Source: a virus. Taken from it: 64,000 bases of DNA. The notes under the pieces were generated by a model. That model saw nothing but the letters and a program-made list of their open reading frames with translations, did not search any database and was not told the origin of the DNA. The translations under genes were made by a program, and so were the position numbers. Positions 29,226 to 39,887 of the stretch are shown here, piece after piece; position 1 is the stretch's first letter, and every line of letters starts with the position of its first letter. Location of the stretch: positions 26,659 through 90,658 of the IMG/VR virus record IMGVR_UViG_3300008116_000014; one strand, written 5' to 3'.

Positions 29226-32200
29226 TTATTTATTTCCCTTGGATGATGGTTTTGATCCTGGTCTAACTCCCAATGCACCACCAGTAGTATTCCAGAGAGA
29301 TGCCATTTTTTCACTAACAACGGTATTAATCATATCTTTGATACCTTGTTGTAGAGCTTCAAAAGCTGCTGCTCCACTAACTCGAACATCAACCACATGA
29401 TTACCTTCCATCTTAATAGATTCTGGTATAGTTGGGAATTGAAAACTAACTAATTGATTAACATATTCACCAAATTTAGCATTGAACTCATTCAATCCTT
29501 TTAGCGATGCTGGATCTAGAGTTAGTAATTGACCAGTTTGTTCTGTGGGCTGAGTTGTTGTGAAGGCTGTTTGTCTTCTAACTTGATTATCGTTTTGTAC
29601 AGTTTGTGGTAAACTTGAGGGGACTGGTGGTGATGAAACTGGACTACCATAACGAGAAACAGATTCGGTTGCTGGTTGAACTGCATTGTCTACAGATAGT
29701 GCATTTTGTTCTTGACTAGTTAGTGTTTCTCCTGCTGCTTTTCTACGTCTCAATTCATCCATATCTTTTTGGTGTTGTTGTGCAATAACACCGGCTCTAT
29801 TCATAGCTTCTTGTTGCTGTGGTGTTAATTGGGATAATGCGGTTTGAGAAACTTGAACTTCTGGTTTAGTTCCACTAACTGTTGCGGATATCTGGCCTTC
29901 TTGTTGTGGTTTTAATATTTGTTCTTGTTCTGAAATTAGCATATTTTGTTTTTCTAATGTTTTTTTATCAAGATCTACTTGTCTTTGGGCTTCTTCAACA
30001 TTCTTATTGCCCTTTAGAGTTCCAGCGCCCATAGCAGCAATTCTAGCATATTTTAAGCGTTTTTCATTTTTTGCTAATTGTTTTTTTCTATCATCTCTAA
30101 TTTTGCTAATTCTTGATATTTCAGATTTTGCTATCTTTTCTAGTTCTTGTTTCGCTTTCGCTTTTCGTTGCTCGCTTGGAGATAATTGAGCTGTTGTTGT
30201 TGATGGTGTGGTACTAGTTGTTGTTTGTGGTTTTTGTTGAGCGGAAGTCTGTTGTAGTCTTTTTCTAATTTCTTCTTTTCTCTTGTTTAACTCATCTAGA
30301 GTTGCTGGTGGATTTTGTCTAGCTTGCGCACTTTGAGCTGTTGCTGTGGATACTCTTTGTGCTCTGGTTGCATCTTCTTGTTTTTTCTGTTCAGCCTTGG
30401 TTTTTTCTTTTTCTTGCTTCTCTTGCTGTATCATAGTATCAGCAGCAGCAGATTCGGCTTCAGCTTGTTGCTTAATTGTTTTTTGTGTATCTCTCTTGCG
30501 TTTTAGATCTTTAAGTTCACGTTCTTTAATAGCAACTTCTGTTGATGCTCCTTGTTCCCATCCTAATTTACTTTTTGCTTTTGTAACCTCTGTTTCTTTA
30601 TCTTTAATTTTTTGATCTAATTTAGCTGTCTGTTTTTCAGCATCTTGTTTTTTCTTTTCCGCTTCTGCTTTGGCACTTTCTGCTTTGGATGTTGGTTTAG
30701 TCTCTGGTTTAGTCTCTGCATCAGTTCTTGCATCTTTAACAGCTTCTGTTAATATTCTGGGAAATTCTGTGGCTAAAAATGTTTGTAAGCCGATCATGGC
30801 TTCTTGAATATGTAGTGCTTGTAATTCATTAAGCATAGCAAGCTCTTCATTCGCCTTGACTTGAGTTGCAACAGCTTCTCTATAAGCTTTAACATTTGGG
30901 TCCTCTTCACTAACACCACCTTCGATACGTTTGATAAAATCATCCACGGTCATGCTAATTCCGCCCTTTTGAATCATACTTTGTCCAGTAAGACCTTGGG
31001 CTTCTAAACTTTTTCTCATCAACATACCACGTTGTTTACGATATTCCTCTGTGCTAAGGAACTCTTTATCTTGTTCTAGTCCGGCAAAAGCATCTTGCCT
31101 GAAAGTTCTACTCTTAAATTGTTCTGCTCCAGCAGTTTTAGCCAATTCAAGCGCTGCTGATTGTCTATTCATCTTGAACAGTTCTTCTGGACCAGAAGTA
31201 AATATTTTTTCGAATCTATTTCCTATGCCCTCTATTTGACGTTGTTGTTCCTGAATTTTAGATAATGCATTAGCCGCTTTAGTACCATCATTAGCTAATT
31301 TTTCCAGTGCTTGTCTACCTTCATTTATAGCTACGTTATTAGCTCCAATAGCAGCAATATTTTTTTGTTGTTCTGCTAAGAGCTGCGCGCCAGCATCAGG
31401 TCCACCACCAGCCATACCCACATTACCCAGCGTTACATTAGCAGCTTGTAATTGTTGATTTTGTGCTGTTGCGGCTACTATACCATTAGCTATTGCTGTT
31501 GGATCAGTTGTTCCGCCAGGCACAAGACCCTGTGTGAGATTTCTAACCTCAAAATCAAACGGTTCATTCAGCTGTTGTAATGTTGGACTATTACCTAGCG
31601 CTTTGGCCAAATCTAGCTCTGCATTAATTCTAATTGATCCGGCTTTACGCATATACTCGTTACTTTGCATTATAACCTGATTATATTGATTTTGTAGATC
31701 AATACTCTGTTGTAAAGCATCATTATAAGTTTTAGATAGATTTTGTAAAGTTTTAGCCGCTTCAGCTGCTGTTGATGATAATTTGTCTATACCACCCTGA
31801 GCTATTTCATCTGCTAATGTTCCTAATCCTCCCTCTCTTTCTTTACCCATTTGAATTTCTAGATCTTTTAGCATCTGATTAACAGCATCTCCACCTATGC
31901 CCATTGTACCCATTTGATCTCGTAAACTCTTAATAATATCTCCAGCATCAGCTCCAGGGGCCCTTAGCATTGCTGGTAATTTATCTTGTAAAAATTTTGC
32001 GGCTTGGGCTTGTTGTCCAAGATTTTTAGCTTCTTCAGTGCCTCCAAGTTTGCCTACCATCTCATCTGTAGCCATCTTAACTTGATCAGACGAATAAGCG
32101 GCCATATTACCAAGGATTCTTTCTGATCCACTACGATCAACTTTCTGAACACTGGCTTTACCTCCCAAACTATCAATTGTTGATTGGGTTTTATCCATCA

Positions 32201-35200
32201 TATCAGAAATTTCATCGCCAAATTTTTGAGCTCTGGCTCCAACTCGTCTATAAACATCTAATAAGCTTTCGGTAGCTAGTGCTATTTCTTTTGTTGAACG
32301 AGCTAATAATTGTTGTTTAGCAAAAAGTTCTCCTTGAACTCTTACTGCTTCTTGGCCTTCTTTAATCGCAGCAGATCTATTTGATGAAATTTCCTTAGTT
32401 ATTTGCTCATCTGTTGCTCCGGACTCTTTTCTCTTTTTCATATAGGCATCAAGAGCCGCTCTTTCTTTTGCTTGAGCTGTAATAGCTTTTTCTTGTGCTG
32501 CTGTAAGTTGTTTTGTTCCATTTGCTGCTTCTGCTGCTTTGAGAGCTCCTTGAACATATTGATCAACAATAGGATTAAGTTCTCCGGTACCATTTTTAAG
32601 ACTATCAAATATTTTTCCAAGTTCCTCAGTTGACTTGCCTTTCATCTGAGTTTCTGCAAGTTTAACTGCGGATTCTTGTCGTTGTCCTGCTCCACTAACC
32701 ATTACTCCCATAGCTTCAGTGCGTTGAGCTTCTGATGGAGTAGATAAATAGTCCATTAGCATTCCACCGGGACTAAGACCAAAACCAGTTTGTAATCCGC
32801 CCATAAGTATTTTACCAATATCGCCTTCTTTAATTCCAGATGATAGTTGATCGGTACCACTAGATAAGGTAGAACCGATATTTTCAAAACCAACTTTACT
32901 GAATGCTATAGACTCAATATCTTTGCTTGCATCTAGTACTGAACCAAATGCTTTTTGAGCATTTTGGAAATTAACATCACTAGCATCAGCATCTAATTTC
33001 TTAAATGCTTCATCTAGATTTCCAGTACTTTTAGCCATATTTTCTAAAGCATTAGTGAATATAGCTTGATTTTTAGCACTAAACCAACCATTAATACCAC
33101 CAATAAGAGCGCCTCCTATACCACCAATCAAAGTACCTATTGGTCCAGCAAAAGATCCTAACTGAGCACCCATAGCAGCTCCAGCACCGGCTCCACCAAG
33201 TGCGCCCAAAGCTCCAGCAGTATTAGGGTCCGATGTTACTGATTTTGGTAAAAGTTGTTTAAGACCTTCTGCCCCAACAGCAACAGCGCTTCCTATACCA
33301 CCAAATCCACCCATCTTAGCAAAAAGTTGACTACCAGCCCCTCCTTTGCCACTGATAAAATCTGCCCCAGTTCCAAGTGCTTTACCAACACGAGTTCCAG
33401 CAAATGATTTGGTTAATCCTGGAGCAAACTGAGCAAAAGCGCCAAATCTTTGACCCTCTCTACTTTGAACAAATTCTTGAGTCTTAGCCATTCTAGCATT
33501 AACGCCACGCTCACCAAATTGTCTTTCTAATAACCCAATATCTGTGCCAGTTTCTTTAGATACTTGGGCTCTGGCCGCAGCTTGTGCTTCTGTTCGTGAA
33601 AGTCCTCCATTTTTTCCTGTGCCTTGTACCGCTTTATTCAAAGCTTCTTGAGCTGATTGTAAATTACCAGTTGATAATTCTTGTGCTACTTCTTTAGCTC
33701 CTGCTGCTAATTTATCCATACCATCTTTAGTAGCAGCTAAATCTGGTCTTAATTCAATCATTTGTTGTAATACCGCTTCACTCTCAGCAGCCAATCTACT
33801 TTGAGCATCTGCTAAACGAGTAGCCGCAGCTGCTGCTTCTGCTGAACCTTTTGGTGCTGATTCTAGTTGTTTTTGTGCCTCAGTTATGGTTTGACCAATT
33901 TTCATTGCCGATTCTCTTCTAGCAACTAGTCCAGTTTGTGCTTCTGAAACTTTACCCTTGAAGAAAGTTTGATTTTCATATGTCTTTTTACCTAATTTTT
34001 GAGCTAAATCTAGTTTAATAGCAGATTCGGAGGTTCCAGTCTGTTGAGCTTTATATTTGAAAAATTCTTCGTCCGCATACGATTGTTGAGCAGCTTTGCT
34101 GTTGGTGAAGTCGAATTCATCTGGTGGGCCGCCACCGCCGCCCCCACCACTCTTAAATAAAGACTTTTCTCCTGTTTGGAGAGTTGATTGAACATATTCT
34201 GAGGCTACTGATTTTTGTGTTCTAGCTTGTTTAATCAAATTAGTTTTATCTTTTTGAGCTTGATTTAAAGACTCTTCTGTTTGTAGAGACTGTAGTATAA
34301 TGCTTTCTTGCTGTTGTACTAATTCCTTTTGTCTTTTATGTGCTTCTCTCAATTCTCCTGATACTTTTTGACCAGCAGAATTTTGTGCTTGTAGTTGTTT
34401 AATCGAATTTGTCTCTTTGAGTATTTCAGCACTTAGTCTGCTTGTTTCAGCTTTTAATCCAATAAGCGTGGAGGTTATTTCTTTTATAACTTGTGACATT
34501 TTTTTGATATTATTCTGTAAATCTGGATCACCAGATGTGGCAGATATAGACGCAACATTGGCAGCAACACTTTTACGAGTAACAGACGCAGCCTTCTGTT
34601 GTGGAGCCATAGATTTTTTTACATCAATGAAAGGATCTATATCAGATGCTTCTAGTCCTCCAACAGTATGAGTTCCTAACTCATGTAAATGATCGGCTAA
34701 TAAAGCCATGCCTTTTTTAGAATCAGTTGTTGAAGTTATGATAGCTCTTACTTCGGGGCTTGCTTTGGCAAAAAATTCTGCAAATAGTTCTTTACCAGTA
34801 CTCAAATATCCTGCAATATCCGAAGAACTTTTACCCGCTGCTTTCCATTCATCTTCCATATCTTTTCTAATTTTATCAACCAAGGCAAACTGAAATGTTC
34901 CTTCCATTTCACTTGCAAATGCTTCACCTCCACCAAGCGCAACATCAGCAAGATGTCCAGTTTCGTGAGCAACTGTTTCTGTTGTTGCTCCTCCTTTTTC
35001 ACCAGTAATTTGCAAACCAATAGCAGAGGCTTTAACGTTTTGGATAGCCTGACCTCTGGTAGTTTTTTCAAATGCTTTATTAGACCTAACATCGGGTGCA
35101 GATAGGGTTTCTCCAGCTTTTATGTCTTTTATACCTTTGAATTTACTACGAATAATATTTGCTATATTTTCAGACATATCGCCAAGAACATTTTCTAAAA

Positions 35201-38200
35201 CAGCTTCAGCTTCTTGTACGCTTTCTAAAACTTTACCTTGTCCTCTTACTATATCTTTTTTTGCTTGTCCGCCAACTTTAAATCCCCTTATTGCACTAAT
35301 TATACCACCACTATTATATTTAGAATTCAAAGCATCAACAGCTTTTTTTCTAATAACATAACCACCAACCGGTAAATCAATTGGTCCAATACTATCGCTA
35401 GTTCCACTACCTGGACCTTTGAATATTCCTCCCCCAACAGCAAAACCATTCATTCCGTTACGATCAGCCTGATTTATCTTATTAAGTTTAGAGTATCCAA
35501 TTTTCTTGGCTTGAGACGGAGGAATAAATGCCTCTCCATTACTAACCATAGCTGGTATAGTACCACCAGATGCAAAACTAGATAAAGGACCGCCAGCAGC
35601 CATTCTAACTCCAGATAATCTAGCAGCAATACCCTCTATAGCATGACCTACATTATCTGAGTTGAGAGTTCTTTTAGCCTGTGTGAATACGCCCGATGGA
35701 ACACCAAATAAAGCAGCAAGATCTGGTGGTAATCCTCCTTCAAAATCTACTGCTCTATTTCTTTCATTGTATTCTCCTCCGGCAGCCCCTAATAGTGCTA
35801 ATATAGCTTCTAATTGATATCCTTCGGCATTGGATCTACCGAGTCTATTAAGATCCTGATCTGTTAAATTAACCAAAAGTCTGTCCGGTAATAGTTCGCT
35901 AGCTGCTTCTTGTAAATTAGCAAAATCTTTTGTTCTAAGTTTAGCTAATACTTCTTCGGATTTAGCTCCACTTAAAGAGCCTATAGATACACTAAAAGGA
36001 ACACCCCCTACCTTTTTATAAACTTGTCTAGAAGCAGCCTTATAGTCAGAAGCTATGCCAACAACAGCTATAGATCGAGCAAGTCTTTTTTCTTCTTCTG
36101 TTAGATTAAATGGGTCTGCCTCGTCTACTTCTTGTCGTCCAGATAAATATTCTTTTATGATATTTTCTCTCAACGATGCTAATGTTTTGATTGTTGTTTC
36201 ATTATTTCCAACAGCTTTACCAACTATAGTACCAGCTCTTAATTGAGTTGGTGTTAAAGCTTTTGATAAACTAATTGTTCTACCGCCTATTACTAAGCTA
36301 CCACTATCAATTGCTAAATCTAATTCTCTAGCCCTTTTTGTAAGAATTTGAGACCATGTTTCTCCTTGTGAAGATGTTCTGCCTTTGGGGAATGGCCCTC
36401 CAACTAATTGTTGAGGGGTTAGTGATCCACCTCCGGCGAATCCTTGAACTAGACCACCTTTTAATATTTGATTAATTGTCTCTGCAAAATGTGTGGCGTG
36501 GGCGGGTTTAGCTGCTGTTCCACCATTAATAAAATCATCAAAGTATTTTAGTGCGGTTTGAGCTTTTCCAGCTTTTTGAGTTTCGTTTTCTTTCTTCAAC
36601 GATTCAATATATGCTGGAATAGCCGCTTTTATCTTCTCTGCTGCTGCTGGTGGTATAACTCCAGCCAAACTAGTTTGACCTCCGCTTTTTCTAAATTCGG
36701 ACAGAGGATCTTTTATGGATGCTAATAGTGTGGAAGATGCTGAAGCAACTGGAGCCTCCTCTGATTTAAGTCTAGGAGTACCAGATAATCCTAAAGCATA
36801 GTCACCTGTTACCATCTTTAAGAAAGGAGATATAGCATCTTGTTTAGCTTTTGGCAAAGCGCTACCGGGTGCCATAATCCCTTGCATAGACGCTGTTAAT
36901 AGGTCTCTACTAGTTCTAAAGAATTTTTCTCTTCTTTGTTGTTGTTCTGATTTTTTAGATTTTGCAACTTTTTCAGAGCCAAACGCAGCAATTTTTTCTC
37001 TATAAAATCCTCTTCTACCATCCGGGAGGGTTACTAAGTCTTGTTCAAGTTCTGACGTTATTCTTGATTCTGGTACTTCCACAAATTCTTTGCCAAGAGA
37101 TATACCGCTGCCACCGGTGGTCATAATATGATACATTTGTCTGTTAGCATAATCAATCAGTTCATCGGTAGAAAGAGACTCAAGTTGACTTGAAGTTAGA
37201 TGTTCAAATTTTCCTCGTGCTCCTTTTTTAACCTTTTTGCCTCGTCCTTTACCGCTGGGAACATTAATGCCTCCGGGAGATCCGGCCATAAATTTTTGAA
37301 TTATTTCACCACTATATAGTTGCTCAATACCAAGTTGTCTTTGTTTTTGTCCTTCTTTCTTAGAAATATTGTCTAAATTTGTAACATCTTGAAATACATA
37401 AACTTTACCAAAATTTACTTTATCATTATTATTAGTTAGTATACTAGATTTTAAATATTCGGATGCTTTTTTTTCAGCTGGGCTTTGTGAAAGCAATGAT
37501 CCAGAAACAACTTTTCTAGAAAGAATACTATCAGAAAGTCTTGAAGACGTACTTCTAATCTCTGCTAAATTTCCATGATATAATCCATCTAGTCTAGAGA
37601 ACTGATCTGATGATGATGATGATTCAAAATCAGCATTAAATTGTTTATTTACTATATTCTCAAAAGCTAACCCTCTATCCATCGGTTTATTTTCTGCTAC
37701 TGTTTTTTGATATTTTCTATATACCGGATCTTTTTTATTTGGATATTGAGAGACATCAATATCTTTATTTTCTCTTTGAAAATTAAATTTATCTCCAGAA
37801 CTAAACTTCATAAATCCCGATTTAAAGTTCACTCCCTCTTTTTTATCAAAAGTATATGTTTGTTTTTTGGGAATAATATTACTTTGAACTATATTATCAT
37901 TAATATCAATAATACCACCACTAGCATAACTATTCATTCTTAATAAGTTATTAGCGCCGTATTTTTTAACAGCTTTCCTATTCATTACTATCTCACCACC
38001 CTCTAAGAATGCTGGCACAGTATCTCCACCACCATTACCTGGAACCATACCACCCTTATTAAATCCTAATATTTTTCCACCATCTTTAAGTTTGCTTGGT
38101 CCCTTAATATTTATGGCGCTGGTTAATGAATTAACAGCAGTAGTAAGAGTTTTCAAAGCATTTGTATTTTCGGTGATAGCAGTTGTGGCTTTGGCTCTAA

Positions 38201-39800
38201 CATCATTGGCTTCTTTTTCTTTGGCGCCACTTAGTGTTGATCCTATATTAGATCCAACCTCTTTAGCGCCGCCACCCTTTCTAATCCCTCCAAAAAATCC
38301 ACTAGCAAACTGACCAATGGCACTAACACCCTTTATGGCTGTAAATACTGCTAATATCGGTAGAATAGGTTTAAAAGCGCTAGCTAAACTTAAAAAACTA
38401 CTAGTCAAACCTATAACAATCTTAAATAAACTTTGAAAAACTGTACTCTGTCCTATATCTCTTATAAGGGCTAAAAATTGTTCTCTTACTTTGGCTAATT
38501 GATTAGCTAGACTTTGTTGAGCTTTTATTTGAGCATCAGTTAAGCTACCAGATCCTTTTTGAGCTATTGCTAATGCTTGTTGTGCTGTAGCAAATTGTTG
38601 AATAAGAGGGATAACTTTACCAATCTGTCTAAATCCGCCGAGTTCCTCGACTATAGCACTAAATCTAACATCTCTAGGATCCAACTGACTTAATCCCTCA
38701 CTAAGTCTTTTAACCGCTTCATAAGGACCAACGAATTTACCTTCTAAATCTTGTAAATTAATACCAAAATTTTTCAATAAATTTATTGTACTGCTTCTTT
38801 GTATTCTTGTAAAAATTGTTCTAAGACCAGTAGCAATAGTCTCAGCGCTTTCACGAGTTGTGGCACGAACACTTGTAAATACGGCAATAAATTCATTGAG
38901 CGCATCTTTGCCTTGAGTCACACCTTTACTAGCAGCAGCAAATACGCCACCGGTACGTTGTATAGCTGTAATTATATCAGCAGATTCAACAGCGAATGCG
39001 GCGGCCACAGCATTAATACTACCCAAAACTGGTTCGAGATCTTCTGCTTGTAATTGAAACTGTCTCAAAGCAGCAATAGCGCCTTCTGTTGTTTCGGCTA
39101 AACTATCAAATGATGGTGCTAGTTCAGTTTTAGCCAAAGCAGCAAGTGCTATTCGTGTTTCTTTTGCTGATAAACCAGCTTGTGCTAATGTACTAGCTAC
39201 TGATATCAAGCTTTCACTACTAACACCAAGAGATGTTGCTAGTCTAGTTATTTCATTTTCTAAAGACTTGATACCTATTGAACCTTGACCAGTAACCTGT
39301 TGTAGTTTTACTAATTCTTTATCGAATGAAACGAAAGCTTTAAAACCAGAAGTAATAGCATTAGTTAATGCAAAAATTCCTGTTGTAACAAAAGAAAATG
39401 CAGCAAATCTTTTAACTGCTAATGCAGACTGTTTGCCAAATTCTTCAATAGCGGTTGATGCTACTTGTATATTTTTTGCAACTTGACTGGTAGTGGTAAC
39501 AGCACCCTTATCAATAGATATAGATTTATTACCTTTATTCATAGAAGATAATGACGATGATAAAGCAGCAAAAGACGCATTCAAAGAATCTGCATTTCCT
39601 TTGGCGGAAATAAGGATGTCATTCATTGCTCTGAGTCTGTTAGTAACTACTGATATAGATCTTTCAGATCGATTATCTAGTTTAACCTGCACATTACTCT
39701 GTATGGAACCAATCTCTCTTTTAATCTCTGCAACTATTGGCTTGAGATTACCGGGGCCTCTAAGATTGATTTGTGCTGTTAGATTAAAACCTTTAGCCAT
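29226..39800 (-). CDS. Tail tape measure protein with embedded zincin domain
   Basis: A 3,524-residue tape measure protein. The N-terminal 430 residues match the TP901-type tape-measure core (FDKELVKLQQVTGQGSIGIK, LAQAGLSAKETRIALAAL, AIQRTGGVFAAASKG). Typical Gly-rich turns recur (GGDTVPAFLEGGEIVMNRKA, GGTIPAMVSNGEAFIPPSQA). A zinc-peptidase motif HETGH is at residues 1612-1616 with ELFAEFFA at about 1671-1678 as the third-ligand helix. A possible nuclease-like segment lies at about 690-860. Glycine-zipper helices that may enter membranes are at about 2200-2240 (GAGAGAAMGAQLGSFAGPIG). Long coiled coils rich in Lys, Glu and Gln lie near 2950-3200. At about 0.15 nm per residue the tail would be near 500 nm, less if the inserted domains do not count. 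Confidence 0.93.
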   Translation of the reverse strand: MAKGFNLTAQINLRGPGNLKPIVAEIKREIGSIQSNVQVKLDNRSERSISVVTNRLRAMNDILISAKGNADSLNASFAALSSSLSSMNKGNKSISIDKGAVTTTSQVAKNIQVASTAIEEFGKQSALAVKRFAAFSFVTTGIFALTNAITSGFKAFVSFDKELVKLQQVTGQGSIGIKSLENEITRLATSLGVSSESLISVASTLAQAGLSAKETRIALAALAKTELAPSFDSLAETTEGAIAALRQFQLQAEDLEPVLGSINAVAAAFAVESADIITAIQRTGGVFAAASKGVTQGKDALNEFIAVFTSVRATTRESAETIATGLRTIFTRIQRSSTINLLKNFGINLQDLEGKFVGPYEAVKRLSEGLSQLDPRDVRFSAIVEELGGFRQIGKVIPLIQQFATAQQALAIAQKGSGSLTDAQIKAQQSLANQLAKVREQFLALIRDIGQSTVFQSLFKIVIGLTSSFLSLASAFKPILPILAVFTAIKGVSAIGQFASGFFGGIRKGGGAKEVGSNIGSTLSGAKEKEANDVRAKATTAITENTNALKTLTTAVNSLTSAINIKGPSKLKDGGKILGFNKGGMVPGNGGGDTVPAFLEGGEIVMNRKAVKKYGANNLLRMNSYASGGIIDINDNIVQSNIIPKKQTYTFDKKEGVNFKSGFMKFSSGDKFNFQRENKDIDVSQYPNKKDPVYRKYQKTVAENKPMDRGLAFENIVNKQFNADFESSSSSDQFSRLDGLYHGNLAEIRSTSSRLSDSILSRKVVSGSLLSQSPAEKKASEYLKSSILTNNNDKVNFGKVYVFQDVTNLDNISKKEGQKQRQLGIEQLYSGEIIQKFMAGSPGGINVPSGKGRGKKVKKGARGKFEHLTSSQLESLSTDELIDYANRQMYHIMTTGGSGISLGKEFVEVPESRITSELEQDLVTLPDGRRGFYREKIAAFGSEKVAKSKKSEQQQRREKFFRTSRDLLTASMQGIMAPGSALPKAKQDAISPFLKMVTGDYALGLSGTPRLKSEEAPVASASSTLLASIKDPLSEFRKSGGQTSLAGVIPPAAAEKIKAAIPAYIESLKKENETQKAGKAQTALKYFDDFINGGTAAKPAHATHFAETINQILKGGLVQGFAGGGSLTPQQLVGGPFPKGRTSSQGETWSQILTKRARELDLAIDSGSLVIGGRTISLSKALTPTQLRAGTIVGKAVGNNETTIKTLASLRENIIKEYLSGRQEVDEADPFNLTEEEKRLARSIAVVGIASDYKAASRQVYKKVGGVPFSVSIGSLSGAKSEEVLAKLRTKDFANLQEAASELLPDRLLVNLTDQDLNRLGRSNAEGYQLEAILALLGAAGGEYNERNRAVDFEGGLPPDLAALFGVPSGVFTQAKRTLNSDNVGHAIEGIAARLSGVRMAAGGPLSSFASGGTIPAMVSNGEAFIPPSQAKKIGYSKLNKINQADRNGMNGFAVGGGIFKGPGSGTSDSIGPIDLPVGGYVIRKKAVDALNSKYNSGGIISAIRGFKVGGQAKKDIVRGQGKVLESVQEAEAVLENVLGDMSENIANIIRSKFKGIKDIKAGETLSAPDVRSNKAFEKTTRGQAIQNVKASAIGLQITGEKGGATTETVAHETGHLADVALGGGEAFASEMEGTFQFALVDKIRKDMEDEWKAAGKSSSDIAGYLSTGKELFAEFFAKASPEVRAIITSTTDSKKGMALLADHLHELGTHTVGGLEASDIDPFIDVKKSMAPQQKAASVTRKSVAANVASISATSGDPDLQNNIKKMSQVIKEITSTLIGLKAETSRLSAEILKETNSIKQLQAQNSAGQKVSGELREAHKRQKELVQQQESIILQSLQTEESLNQAQKDKTNLIKQARTQKSVASEYVQSTLQTGEKSLFKSGGGGGGGPPDEFDFTNSKAAQQSYADEEFFKYKAQQTGTSESAIKLDLAQKLGKKTYENQTFFKGKVSEAQTGLVARRESAMKIGQTITEAQKQLESAPKGSAEAAAAATRLADAQSRLAAESEAVLQQMIELRPDLAATKDGMDKLAAGAKEVAQELSTGNLQSAQEALNKAVQGTGKNGGLSRTEAQAAARAQVSKETGTDIGLLERQFGERGVNARMAKTQEFVQSREGQRFGAFAQFAPGLTKSFAGTRVGKALGTGADFISGKGGAGSQLFAKMGGFGGIGSAVAVGAEGLKQLLPKSVTSDPNTAGALGALGGAGAGAAMGAQLGSFAGPIGTLIGGIGGALIGGINGWFSAKNQAIFTNALENMAKSTGNLDEAFKKLDADASDVNFQNAQKAFGSVLDASKDIESIAFSKVGFENIGSTLSSGTDQLSSGIKEGDIGKILMGGLQTGFGLSPGGMLMDYLSTPSEAQRTEAMGVMVSGAGQRQESAVKLAETQMKGKSTEELGKIFDSLKNGTGELNPIVDQYVQGALKAAEAANGTKQLTAAQEKAITAQAKERAALDAYMKKRKESGATDEQITKEISSNRSAAIKEGQEAVRVQGELFAKQQLLARSTKEIALATESLLDVYRRVGARAQKFGDEISDMMDKTQSTIDSLGGKASVQKVDRSGSERILGNMAAYSSDQVKMATDEMVGKLGGTEEAKNLGQQAQAAKFLQDKLPAMLRAPGADAGDIIKSLRDQMGTMGIGGDAVNQMLKDLEIQMGKEREGGLGTLADEIAQGGIDKLSSTAAEAAKTLQNLSKTYNDALQQSIDLQNQYNQVIMQSNEYMRKAGSIRINAELDLAKALGNSPTLQQLNEPFDFEVRNLTQGLVPGGTTDPTAIANGIVAATAQNQQLQAANVTLGNVGMAGGGPDAGAQLLAEQQKNIAAIGANNVAINEGRQALEKLANDGTKAANALSKIQEQQRQIEGIGNRFEKIFTSGPEELFKMNRQSAALELAKTAGAEQFKSRTFRQDAFAGLEQDKEFLSTEEYRKQRGMLMRKSLEAQGLTGQSMIQKGGISMTVDDFIKRIEGGVSEEDPNVKAYREAVATQVKANEELAMLNELQALHIQEAMIGLQTFLATEFPRILTEAVKDARTDAETKPETKPTSKAESAKAEAEKKKQDAEKQTAKLDQKIKDKETEVTKAKSKLGWEQGASTEVAIKERELKDLKRKRDTQKTIKQQAEAESAAADTMIQQEKQEKEKTKAEQKKQEDATRAQRVSTATAQSAQARQNPPATLDELNKRKEEIRKRLQQTSAQQKPQTTTSTTPSTTTAQLSPSEQRKAKAKQELEKIAKSEISRISKIRDDRKKQLAKNEKRLKYARIAAMGAGTLKGNKNVEEAQRQVDLDKKTLEKQNMLISEQEQILKPQQEGQISATVSGTKPEVQVSQTALSQLTPQQQEAMNRAGVIAQQHQKDMDELRRRKAAGETLTSQEQNALSVDNAVQPATESVSRYGSPVSSPPVPSSLPQTVQNDNQVRRQTAFTTTQPTEQTGQLLTLDPASLKGLNEFNAKFGEYVNQLVSFQFPTIPESIKMEGNHVVDVRVSGAAAFEALQQGIKDMINTVVSEKMASLWNTTGGALGVRPGSKPSSKGNK

Positions 39801-39823
39801 AATACTTTATGTCTCCGTTAAAT

Positions 39824-39860
39824 AAAAATCCCCACAATACCATAAAGATATTGAGGGGAT
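39824..39860 (-). terminator. Hairpin terminator between tail assembly gene and tape measure
   Basis: On the minus strand ATCCCC and CAATA pair with TATTG and GGGGAT around a nine-base loop, followed by a T run (39824-39828). It lies 28 bases after the stop of the gene at 39888 and before the tape-measure start. It may reduce read-through into the long tape-measure gene. Confidence 0.8.
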
Positions 39861-39887
39861 AATTTATCAGATATTAATTGATGATTA

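Noticed and set aside
29225-29320. Start of the tail-tip gene at 29320
   Set aside because: It lies inside the tape-measure gene; ATG 29224 is directly after the tape-measure stop.
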